A stretch of 64,000 nt of DNA from Astropecten irregularis (taxonomy: Eukaryota; Echinodermata; Asteroidea; Paxillosida; Astropectinidae): NCBI GenBank assembly GCA_963971285.1, contig OZ020255.1, forward strand, positions 15,830,931 through 15,894,930, given 5' to 3'. Within the stretch, counting starts at the first letter, position 1. Each line of letters begins with the position of its first letter. The notes beneath the pieces were generated by a model that ran no database searches, was not told the origin of the DNA, and saw only the letters and a program-made list of their open reading frames with translations. Position numbers and translations under genes: made by a program. Positions 24,630-35,448 of the stretch are shown in pieces.

Positions 24630-24776
24630 AGAGCCTGTTTGTTTCAGGGACGCGTTCAGTGATCCTGCGTTCAAAAGCTGCTCTGGAGCGCATTTTAGTG
24701 TATCCTGCACGGGACGTGAATTTGAAAGCTTAAATAATGGCGACCAAGATCCGCGGCGAAATAAACAGGCCCATAG
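24630..24776. repeat. Short MITE (GCCTGTTTGTTTC ends)
   Basis: AGCCTGTTTGTTTCAGGGAC to GAAATAAACAGGCCC. A possibly related unit lies at 15531-15640 (GGGGCCTGTTTGTTTAATGC to AGAAACGGGCCC). Confidence 0.6.
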
Positions 24777-24861
24777 TCACTGTTCCGGGTCTTGCCATAA
24801 ATATTTAAAGTAAGACTTAAAGGTACTACCTTTAAGTCTTACTAATAAACATTTATCATAC

Positions 24862-25219
24862 TAGTATCATACTTTGGTAAGAAACCAAAACAGAAATGTT
24901 CACAGATTTACGTATAACTTACAGGGTATGAAGATGGTGGTGGTAGAAATATACCCTTAAAATTGTTCCACCTGAAATGGTGTATTTATCCAGAAATTAG
25001 TCAAACAACGACCGAAAATCTTTTTGATCTTTTAAAAGATCAAAAATAAAAGAGAAAAGACTTAAGAAATACTGTGGCTGTTTTTCACTGTTTTCTATAA
25101 AAGTAGATACCGTATGGGACTGAAATTTTCATAGATGACTGTTAATGTAACTGTCTGGATATTTTTGCCCATGAATCTGTATTTCTTTGACAAAAACCAA
25201 AGTATGATATAACCTTTTA
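24862..25219. repeat. MITE family R3 copy (AGGTAGTATCATACTTTGGT ends)
   Basis: Contains the central GATCTTTTAAAAGATC palindrome. Other copies: 29177-29541, 31800-32116, 54455-54828, 54896-55248, 57421-57777, 60240-60612; a fragment at about 59418-59526. Confidence 0.85.
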
Positions 25220-26662
25220 TTAAAAGGACACAACCGCATGATACTTGAACTGTGCAAAAAGAAGGGCTCTAAACCTCACAATTATTAACATCTCTAACAT
25301 TCTTACTCGGGTCCACAGACAAAAAAATCAACTTTTCCTTTCATCAGTCCACCTTAAATATAAAATATCGAATTACACATTAAAAAGTGAAAAAATATAT
25401 GTTAAAATACTTCACTTAATTGGATATATTACTCGGTACACTGCCTACACAATGACTGTAAAAAAATTACGCAGGATTTGACAGTCGGACTGGGTAATAA
25501 AAGACTACTTTCTTACAGTGTTGACGTAACAAATAGAACAATTAGAAATTATATATACCGGTAGACAGTTATATGCCATTTTGCTTTTTTAATTTTTCAA
25601 ATTGTACTCTGTGTATGTTTCCGTTTTCCCTATATTTTAAAAGTATATACCGTAAGTCAATTTCCTAAAATCAACAACTGATACAGGTTTTCTTTTAAAT
25701 TTACAATTTCATCAGTTCTGTATGTGGACATTTCCACAGTTTGAGAACAATTTTGTAACGTATAAAATTACCTCTTTGTTGCATATTTACATGCATTTCA
25801 AGGAATCATAAGTGGAGTCACATAAAACGAGTGTTTTCAAGAATGATTGAGCAAGGAATAGGTCAAAGTCACTTAACAGGACCGTGGAAATGCCCATGTG
25901 ATGTACAGACCAGTAAGTTTGCACCACTCATGCAAGACACATAAGAGAGAGAAAATCACTCAAACAGACATCGTTCCAATAGGATCCAGATGATTATCCA
26001 AAGAAAAAAAACGAAGTGAGATGAAAAAATATGATCATCTTACTTTTAATCATCTATCAATAGGATTGTAAATGAAACATTCCAAGCAAGGTAAGAATGA
26101 CCACTTCATGAACATGGTTACGTTACAAACCTTCTTAAGGCTAGAGGAACTGTATTCTTGAATAAAATGCAACTACTTGTGGCTCTATTTGTGAGTAAAA
26201 ACGTTCAAAAGATTACATTTTTACTAGTAACTACAACAATGTTACCCATCCTTTTGAAATGTTAGATTGAAAAATGGAATTATCTTTTTGCTTTCCTTGA
26301 ATGTACACCACCTCTATCTTGAACAGTCTACTTGCTTAAATTCTCATTACAAAGAGATTTGATAAAAAATACACGTTGACACAGATCAATGAAACACAGA
26401 TACATATACCGCCCAAACTTAGGAGTGCTTCAAGATGTTTTTACGTAGGGTAAAACATTGGAAAGAGCCCAATATCCGTTTATATATCCACCAGCGATTG
26501 CCATGGTCACTATGAATGTTGTGAATGAAAACCCTAGGAATCAAATTGGACCTGCTCTAAATTATCTTAATAAATTTCCTTAATTTCCTTCGTAAAATTT
26601 GTTTAGGTATGTTTGTTTATTTGTACGATATTTTGATACAGCTTGATACTTTCTCTTCTGGG

Positions 26663-27037
26663 GTTGATTTTACGAAGTTCTAGGATCGATCATAATTCGA
26701 GTTACGAAGGATAACCCATCGCATCCTACGTAGGGCTGCATTGCATCACAATCCTACGATTAAGTAAAGTTACGATGAGTTTGGTGAAGATTGTCCAAGA
26801 TTCACCCCGCTGACCCCAGCTAGCTCGGTGGCCTAGCGGTATGGCATCTGCACTAGTAAGCAGTAGGTCGTGGGTTTGAATCCCACCTGAGCCATCATGT
26901 GATTTGTTCACGTGCACTCACAAGCACTGAGTATACAATGCTCATCCACGTCGGTGAAGGGCAAGCCTAATTTGCATATTATCTATTTCCCGACCAAAAT
27001 CATTTAATATTCATGAGTTTGGTGATATCGACCCCTG
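26663..27037. repeat. R4 foldback copy interrupted by SINE-B
   Basis: GGGGTTGATTTTACGAAGTTC on the left and GATATCGACCCCTGG on the right; split at 26788-27025 by the SINE and its duplicated target. Confidence 0.85.
26788..27012 (+). mobile_element. tRNA-derived SINE, family B, with 13-bp target-site duplication
   Basis: Flanked by ATGAGTTTGGTGA at 26775-26787 and 27013-27025. Head with GTGGCCTAGCGG (A box) and GGTTTGAATCC (B box), tail with GGGCAAGCCTAATTTGCATA. It splits an older foldback element. Confidence 0.9.
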
Positions 27038-27135
27038 GAAAACAAACCAAAGATGAGAGTAGAACTTGTGATGTTCATTGGACTGGACATTGGGCTCTTT
27101 CCAAACTAATTGTATAAAAGTTCTGAGAAACCAAC

Positions 27136-30100
27136 TCATGAGGCTGTGGGTGGAGCAGTGGCCTGGGTGACATTAGCCTCTGCCTGAGTATAAGGAGGAG
27201 GAGGTGCTGCTGCAGGTGTATCCATAGGTGCAATGATGGACTGCTCCTGGGGCATGGGCATTCCACTCTGATAGTAAGTAGCGGCAGGTGGATAGGCCGG
27301 ATTGGCCGATGCTTGGTATCCCTGGTTGGGTGCTGGGTATCCCGGGTTAGGTGCTGGGTATCCCGGGTTGGGCCCTGCTGGGTATGCTGGGTTGGGTGGC
27401 GGGTAGGCTGCCGGGTTGGGTGGATAAGCCGGGCTGGTAGGAGGCATTGGTGATGCTCCATTGACTGGCATGGTAGGTGGAGGGTACACAGTATCCGATT
27501 TGGGGTACAGATACGGCTTGGAAACAGCCTGAATAAGAAACAAACAAAACGATCCATTTCAAACGATTTCATTAAGTCTAACAGTTTTCATAATGGGAGA
27601 CTTTTGAGACATTGGCAGCAGCAGACTGAAGTCTCTATTTGCAATCTCTGAACATGCGCGAGCAATGGAAGACTTTGGAGCTGGGTCTTCAAGTCAACAC
27701 ACGCGCCCACAATTGCGAGCATGCATGCGTTGTTTTACGCATGCGTACGCGTGTGTGTGCATGCACTGTTGACTTGAAAACCGGTTCTGCAAAGTCTCTC
27801 ATTGTGAGCATGCGCGTGTTGTAGTGCGCATGCGTGTGCTACCAATTTGAAGACCCAGCTCCAAAGTATCCAATTGTTACCTTCTTTCATTGGGTACATA
27901 ACTGTTTCCTTAATTAGCTTTCATAACAGCAAACTTATACATCTTTTGGTAGTATTGGGACAGTGACAATAGCCTATTAATTGATGCGAAACAATGTACA
28001 CCTGTCTTACCTCATTGTATGAAGGAGGACCCTGGAATGCCCCTTCGGGAACAGCTTGCTGTGGGTAACCTCCCATTGGAGCTTGGCCCTGCTGTCTGGG
28101 TGGTGGAATGACTATGGGCTGATTGGTGATGACGGTGCGATTCTGGTTGAGATATGCTTGACGGCGTCTGTAGAATCCACATCCACCACAGCATGTCATC
28201 AGGATAAAGAAGATTATGAACCTAGGAAGAAGGAAGGGGACATGAACCAAAATGTACCAGTGTCATTTAACATGTACACTGTATACTGCTCTGTTCAATT
28301 GAGATATTAGCAGGTGGGCAATTCCATACAGCTACATCAGTGCAAATATCTGCTTTTAAAAAGCACAAACTAACTGCCTTACTAATTAAAATCAGGGACC
28401 AATTTCAAGTTAAGTCCATTTAAGCCCTGTTAAGTCCATTTTTTTTTCTCAAACTCAGTAATTTGTTTTTGGAGGCCTTGCAAATCCTGTACGCTGCCTT
28501 TAAGCACAAAATTTGCTTAAGCATAAAAAGTCTTCCTTGATCAAACAGGTTCACCAGCCCAAACTCCATGTGAATGTTACACGTCAAACAAACGATAACA
28601 CAATTCAACTTCAAGCCAATAAATGCAACATCAACATTTTGGTTTGTAATCATGTTACTTGTCGAGGATGAGTTTTTAAACCGAGTAACTTTTTGTGGGG
28701 AAAGTTAATGAAAGTCACACGATGTTGTGTTACTGGTGGCAATGTTTGGCTGCAAGGACTTCTAACCTCCATTTGTATTAAAGGCAACTGAGGACTGGGT
28801 CCTGCGGTGTTATTTTCTGCTTAAACAGCTCTACAAAATTTCCCCTGATCTTTTTTATAATCAGACTTGCACACAACAATTTAACAAAAAGGTCATTTGG
28901 GTCCGGCATAGAAATCATGACAAATTACAATAACACAATCTCTCTTATTGTCGGAACTCACCAGAAATACCAGATATTCCAAAAGCCGTAGTCATAGTAA
29001 CTGTTGTCAAGGTAACAGCACGATGAGCCACAGCAGTATTGATTATAATCACAGCTAAATAATATCGGAAAACGGGACAAAAGAACAATTAATAAGACTT
29101 ATTTGGTACTTTGCAAAGCAACAACTTATTAAAAAATAATAAATGAAATTATAGAATAAAAATAATGACACTGTCTTTAAAAGGTAATATCGTACTTCGG
29201 TTTTTACCAAAGAAATACAGATTCATGGGCAAAAATATCAAGACAGAAACATTAAGAGTCATCTGTGAAAATTTCAGTCCCATACAGTGCCCACTTTGAA
29301 CAGTGAAAAACAGCCACAGTAGGCCTATTTCTTAAGTCTTTTCGCTTTTATTTTTGATCTTTTAAAAGATCAAAAAGATTTTCCGGTCATTGTTTTACTA
29401 ATATCTGGATAAATACACCAATTCAGGAGGAACAATTTTAATGGTATGTTTCTACCAGCATCATCTTCATACCCTGTAAGTTATACGTAAATCTGTGAAC
29501 ATTTCTGTTTTGGTTTATTACCAAAATATGATGCTACCTTTAAATATGTACATCAATAAGATTTATAAGTCTAATTTCAATTTTTAAAAGATCTCTAATG
29601 TTGTTTCTCCTGGTACACTGTTTCACTTTCATGAATGCCATTAAAAATAAGCTAATTCATTTCATTTCATTTCTGTTATTGACTAATATACACCTATGAA
29701 TGCCTAGATAGTTTCAATGATAAGAATTGCAGTGTAATGGTTCATTTGCCAATGAGAAAGAAACACGACCTGACATTTACCAATTGATACAAGAACATGA
29801 TATATTCATCATCAACAACTTTAACAAAACCTGCCAGCTGAATTTTTGTCTCTCAAAAGATGAATAATTTGTTTCTCAATGCAGCAGAAAATTGCACGCC
29901 CTCTAATATCAAATACACACACACACAGTTGTGTACATATACCATAAATGATAGGCCCGTTGGTGTAAACAGACGTGTAAATTATTAACTTAACTGCAGT
30001 TGAAGTAATGATACCATATCTTTTCAGAGTTCAGAGCAAGAGCAAACAGACTACATTCAATCCATTATGTGCGTACATTCAGTTTCCATGTACTGATGCA

Positions 30101-33100
30101 CATATACACTACAATGGTGTCTCTAGACCGAATTTACAGTTAGTGACAAATGAATACATCCATGCAATGCGAAATCCATGCAATGCATCATTCATGGGAT
30201 ATGACCTTTGATGGTGTGTACAGTATTAAAGGTACGCTAAATGTACCGATCTGTTACAAGGCTTTCCTGTATAAAACCTACGAACTTTTTTCCCTACATT
30301 ACATGCATATATATGTACATGTGTAGGTGTATAAATCAGGCGATTAATTTAACAATGAAAAAACATTTGAATATATTGCAGAATGTTTACTCTGTCTGTA
30401 GTCTGTACATCTCACAGATTACAAGTATCCATCAGAACAGGCGCTATATAAAATGTTTATTATTATTATTATTATGAACTATGTACATGTACTCAAATGT
30501 TTCATCGAGTCAATGCATTGAATGCAATACTGAGTGAACCACTAACATTCTTGCTCAGTGAAGCAATTTTCCCTTTTATTATTCGTGGAGCAAAGTATTT
30601 CATTTATATTCAAAGTAAATTCATTATTAACTATTCCTATGTCAAGGCCAGTGGCAACAAAGAAATACACCCAAAAGCCTTGCTCCACAATGTATTATAC
30701 GGGTATATACATGTAGGTGTGTGTGCAGATTTACTGTACCAATTCATGCGTGAAACTGTATTTGGGCAAAAGTAAATTACATACATGTACTTGTACAGTG
30801 TACAGTGTACATGTAAAATAAAGAAATATAAGTAGCACTTTATTGACTAAAGGGACGGTGCAGAATTGGTAAGACAAAATACACTTCATGATCACAGATT
30901 CACATAAAACTTACACAGTCTAATGGTAATGATAGGAGAAAACATCCCATGAAATATTTTTGTCTGAAATGCCATATTCGTTGAGAAATAAATGAAATTT
31001 ATTCATTCGTTGAAATGTGTACAGTTCTCTGTACACGGGTTTTCACTATTTTCTCGTGACCCAGATGGACGATTGACCTCAAACTTCTACAGGTTTGTCA
31101 GTTAAGGTATATGATGGATTACGTAATGTGCTTTCACTGTCAGCAACGGTTTTGTCGCAAAAACCAGTTCTGTACCATCCCTTAACTAGAGTTTAAAATG
31201 TGCATGAGCTTTCGTAGCAACAACTACTTCATCAGATGCACATTTTAAACTCAAGTTAGTCAATAAAGTGCTACTTATATTTCTTTATTTTATATTGTTA
31301 TCTGACTGACACGGCTACCCATTATTATATTCATTGTACATGTATGCATTTTCCAAATTTAGTTGTATAGGCCCTACTTCTAAATAGGCACAGGAAATGC
31401 GATCTTCAAGACTTTGTGCTACAAAGTTTAACAAATACAAACATATTATGTAGGGTCATCCTAATTACCAACCTGTACCGACTGAAAACAACCACCGATA
31501 TCGTTAAAATTAACTTTCATAAAACTGCCAAGCAATTAAATCAGGAGTCGATTTCACAAAGCCCTAAGATTGACTGTACAGTAACTCGAGTTTACGAAGG
31601 ATAACCCATCGTAGGGGGCCTATCCTAGGAAAATGGTTGCAATGCATGCGTTGCAGTGCATGCAGTCCTACAATTGATAGTAAGTTACGATGAGTTTGGT
31701 GAAATTGACCCTTGTACAGGCTTCTAGCAGAGTATTTTCTTGACAGGGGCCGAAAATAAAGTGAACTTTCCTCAACGGTTGCCATACATCTTGATTTCAA
31801 AGGTAGAATCATACTTTGGTTTGTATCAAAGAAATGCAGATTCTTGTGCAAAAATATCAAGACAGATACAGTAACAGTCATCTGTGAAAATTGCAGTCCC
31901 ATACGGTGCCCACTTTTTGAGAAAACAGTGAAAAACAGCCACAGATCAAAACAATTTTTGGTTGTTTTTTACAAATTTCTGGATAAATACACCATTTCAG
32001 GTGGAACAATTTTAACAGTATGTTTCTACCACCACCATCTTCATACCCTGTAAGTTATACGTAAATCTGTGAACATTTCTGTTTTGATTTCTTACCAAAG
32101 TATGAAACTACCTTTAAACAACAAAAACAAATTGGACTATTCCATTCAAATTTGTGAGGACTTAATCAGATTTTTGTCAGTAGTTATCGGTTGGTCGGTA
32201 ATTAGTATGATGTATTTATCTAGTTTCATACTTACTACACATTATCAGTGTCGGGACAGATTTCACCACAGACCTGAAAAAGAGAGAACAAAACCAAAAC
32301 TGACAATGTTATAAAAGCGTTATTTTCATGAATACCGAGTTGCTAGTTTCAGATCAATTGCCATTTTTTTTGTAATCTTTCCAAAAATGTAAGTAGGAAG
32401 AAAAAACACCCTTTATGCATCTGTAGACTATTGGGTACAGATTTGAAGTCTCCAGTGAGAGAGGCAAACAAAGTAAGAAAATGTATGAAATTCTGGGAAT
32501 CTTTCTCATGAATTATCTTTATCAAAACAAATCAATTGAGCTTATGAGTAATTCCATTACCACTGGCACTGCCAGACCAGACGACCAGTTTCCTTTTGGT
32601 AGCAATCTTCAAAATACTTCTTGCTCATTTAGTGAGATGTGAAGGGAATTTTAAGGATAAGGAAAAAAATTGGAATCAAAGTCACGCGACGTTGTGTTGC
32701 TGGTTTTGATGTTTCGGCTGTTGGTACTTCATCATCAGGGTTTGAAATATCCACTCGACCGTGGACCGAGTCTAGTGATTTCAGTGTCGGTCTAGTAAAG
32801 AGTGTACTGCACTAGTCCGGTTGTCTACTGATTCTATGATCCTTGCACAATTAAAATGGTGCCTAAATTGATTATTTTGTACACATTATTGCATACAATT
32901 ACTGTTTTCCTATGTATATGTACATGAATGCCACAGGTCTAGTGGCAAAGGTCCAGGTCTAGCAAAATGCTCGTTATTAGACCTGCTGCCCAGTGCTTTT
33001 TTTCATGGAATTCAAGCCCAGGGGTCGATTTCACAAAGCCCTGCGATCGATCGCAACTCGAGTTACGAAGGATAACCCGTCGTAGGGGGCCTATCCTACG

Positions 33101-34512
33101 TAAGGCTGCAATGCATCAAAAGTCCTACGATTATTAATAGTAAGTTACAAAGAGTAAGTTGAAATCGACCCCTGATCATGCAACTGAAGAACTGGATGCT
33201 GCGGTGTCCGTTATATCCTGTAGGTCGAGATTCACGTCCACAATGCCGTGATCAGCGGACTGCAGACAGGTCACTCCAGCGGACGTCGTACGGCTCACTC
33301 TGTGGTCAGCTGGGGGCGTGTCCTCGGCGTGACTCAGGCAGTCTGTGTCCACGTCCACAATGCCGTGATCAACAGACGTCGTACGGTTCTCTCTGCATCG
33401 ACATGCCCAGATTTTGGCTTCCCACCATCGGGCTCCACAGCAACCGCCACACAACGGATGGAACCACCCCAGATGACTGCAGAGTGAACTGTAAGACGTT
33501 CGCTAAAGTGACCCGGCTCGTCCACAGCTCATCACGGCATTGTGGACGCGATCCTGACCTACAGCCTAACGGACACCGCAGCAGCTAGTTCTTCAGTTGC
33601 CTGATGAAGGCTAGCAGTACCAGCAGCCGAAACATCGAAACCAGCAACACGACATCGCATGACTTTGATCAACTTTTTTCCTTATATTATCCTTAAAATG
33701 AGCTTCACATCTTCACTACTAATTGCAGTACTGTTTATTTATTTTCAATGTTTTATAATTTGGGGTAAGTTGACGCCGAGTAGACATCTCTATCTAGTCA
33801 GTAGTTGATGCCAAGTTGACTTATGATTACTAGATTAATATGACCCGTATCCATTCCACTGCGATGAATAACCCTTTCCTTTCTAAGTGCAATTTATTGT
33901 TTCAATTCTGCATGCTGCACACCTGGGCCATAACAATTTAGCAAAATTATGTTCCATATTGTACAGGTAGGGGCCTAGTCGGACTATGGACACAAGAACA
34001 GTTGAATAAATTTCTTTAACGTGACAAATAGACCGAGTAGGCTTAGTACAATAAGAAGGGAGACTCAAAAAAATGTTGCATAATGTGAAAATTTCCCTTA
34101 CGAATTTACAAAACACAAGTAGGCCTAGGGGGCCTACAGTGAATTTCACAATAATGTGAGTGTTTCCTTGTGCGATGTGGTTCATCGTGGACTTGGAGGA
34201 AGGACAATAATTTACCTGTAAAACTAAATTCATTGTTTCCCTATTTTTTATTTTAGAATGATTCAAAGATACGCATGATAAGCCTACTTAAGCTTTTTAA
34301 GCTTGGCCTGAATTTGTAAATTTCAAAATTCTTAATCGCTTGATTTAGATTTCAAACGAACAACTGAAAAAGGGGGAAATAATTCCATGTGTCATTCTGG
34401 TTTACACAATCATGCATGGGACTCATCAAAACAAAATGGACGGGATGCTTACCTTCAAAACAAACACTACAAGCAGGGTAAATAAGACACTCCCGGTACC
34501 AAACCTATCCAT
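27136..34512 (-). CDS. VOPP1: VOPP1/WBP1-like cysteine-rich single-pass membrane protein with PPxY motifs, 5 exons
   Basis: Exons on the minus strand: 34512-34453 (ATG), 32273-32236, 29054-28962, 28221-28011, 27528-27136 (stop). They join in one frame to 264 residues, and all borders are GT..AG. The order is a signal peptide (MDRFGTGSVLFTLLVVFVLK), a short Cys-rich ectodomain (VCGEICPD.., YCCGSSCCY), a transmembrane segment with IWYFWFIIFFILMTCCGGCG followed by FYRRR as a stop-transfer, then a Pro/Gln-rich cytoplasmic tail. The tail has PPSYNE at the end of exon 4, about seven NPxYPxP-type repeats in exon 5 and a C-terminal PPPPYTQ. The WYFWF..CCG..F.RRR core is shared with vertebrate VOPP1 and the WBP1 family, endolysosomal adaptors whose PPxY motifs bind WW-domain E3 ligases. 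Which paralogue it matches best cannot be settled by eye. Confidence 0.72.
27662..27877. repeat. ~215-bp MITE with perfect 21-bp inner inverted repeat and purine-pyrimidine alternating core
   Basis: ACTTTGGAGCTGGGTCTTCA at 27672 matches 27847-27867 inverted. The core is rich in GCATGC, GCGCATGCG and GTGTGTG. Lies in the last intron of the VOPP1-like gene. Confidence 0.85.
28393..28851. repeat. Foldback family R5, large copy
   Basis: GGACCAATTTCAAGTTAAGTC to CTCTACAAAATTTCCCCTG (ends only), with GCTTAAGCA and TGATCAAACAGG shared with the 17.5-kb copy. Confidence 0.6.
29177..29541. repeat. R3 MITE copy
   Basis: AAGGTAATATCGTACTTCGG to GATGCTACCTTTAA, with the GATCTTTTAAAAGATC centre; in the VOPP1-like gene's third intron (second from its 3' end). 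Confidence 0.85.
31545..32116. repeat. R4 copy (31545-31712) followed by an R3 copy (31800-32116)
   Basis: AGTCGATTTCACAAAGCCCT to GTGAAATTGACCC, then AAAGGTAGAATCATACTTTGG-type to AAACTACCTTTAA. The R3 copy has lost its central palindrome. Confidence 0.8.
32632..33720. mobile_element. 1.1-kb unit with ~115-bp inverted arms, retroelement-like ends
   Basis: Arms at 32632-32745 and about 33590-33720 share CGTGTTGCTGGTTTCGATGT-type sequence on opposite strands. The right arm reads CTGATGAAGGC..GCCGAAACATC, reminiscent of Penelope-like element ends. An R4 copy (33017-33174) lies within, followed by a block of internal repeats (CGTCCACAATGCCGTGATCA). Confidence 0.7.
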
Positions 34513-35313
34513 TATATATCCAAAATGGTGACAAAAACGCGTAGAAACTAACTAGATGAGATCCAGGAATCACAAGCTTTGCTCACAAACTGTAAAATAA
34601 GTGCGATCACGCTATGAAAAAGTGTCACGTAATGTGTACACACTGTAGTGTGGCGGTGGCTCTACCGTATATGTACCCTTCACAACACTAGTACACACAA
34701 TCCAATGACGTCATGAACAGTATACACATGAACTGATGACGTATCATACGAAACGGAAATAATGACGACATGTTCTAAATTTGGCATTATTTTGTAACAA
34801 CTCGATCGGTAGGCGCATGACTTTGACTTTATATTGTTTTTCATGATTCATTATTAGTACGGAGAAACTTTGAGTGGTCACGATTTATACGTCATACTCG
34901 CGTGTCTCAGGAAATGAATGTCCATGTTTTGCAGTTTTGCAAAATTGGATGTGTGACCCAAAACCATTGATCTCCATTATATAATGGAGATCAATGCCAA
35001 AAACTCTCTCCATACAAACACGCACAAATTCTTCCCTTGTGAAAGCTAAAAAATACCACGGAAGCGCGCGCGCGCTGGAATTCGCCTCTTCGTGAAAACG
35101 TGAAACGGCACTTTTGGTGAATTTCGGTGAAATTCGCCCTTTACTGGTTTTCATGATCTAATTGATTTAATTTGATCATGATTTGATTTGGCCAAAACAA
35201 TTTTGCCAAGATTGTCCGTTACAATACCCCTAATCGATTTTGGCCCCAAAAAAAGAATTTCGAAAAAATCTTGATTTTTGTCCAAATTCGCCCCTTCGTG
35301 AAAACGTCGACGA
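34513..35313. other. Intergenic stretch between the VOPP1-like start and the Polinton
   Basis: Presumably holds the promoter of the minus-strand gene; two ACGTCA/TGACGT CRE-like half-sites lie near 34709 and 34738. No gene seen. TTCGTGAAAACGT occurs twice (near 35090 and 35295). Confidence 0.4.
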
Positions 35314-35318
35314 AGTGA
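35314..35318 (+). repeat. Target-site duplication AGTGA, left copy (right copy 52158-52162)
   Basis: AGTGA directly abuts both outer ends of the inverted repeats. Polintons usually duplicate about 6 bp; here 5 bp match exactly and the sixth base differs on either side. Confidence 0.8.
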
Positions 35319-35436
35319 AGTAGGGAGAGAATCCCAATGCTTGCCCAATTGAGCTTTCGATGTTCAAGTCTGGGCTGGGCATAATAAAAAAAATCGGAAA
35401 AAATTGAAAAAATTAAATAATATTATTTTATATTAT
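35319..35436 (+). repeat. Left terminal inverted repeat of the Polinton
   Basis: Starts AGTAGGGAGAGAATCCCAAT and matches the reverse complement of 52040-52157 with only a handful of differences, clustered in the A-tract. Its inner end runs into the TATA-like promoter of the polymerase gene, and its poly-A region may be used in protein-primed replication starts. Confidence 0.93.
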
Positions 35437-35448
35437 AATAAAAGGATA

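Larger units (their letters stand above)
12024..27135. other. Intergenic stretch between NMT and the VOPP1-like gene
   Basis: No convincing coding exon found. It contains repeats listed separately; the remaining parts (about 13.1-14.2, 14.9-16.4, 17.8-19.2, 22.2-23.0, 25.2-26.7 kb) are AT-rich with simple A/T runs and nothing I can name. Confidence 0.5.

Noticed and set aside
33178..33588. Host gene exon
   Set aside because: Internal repeats on both strands and location between inverted arms point to a mobile element.
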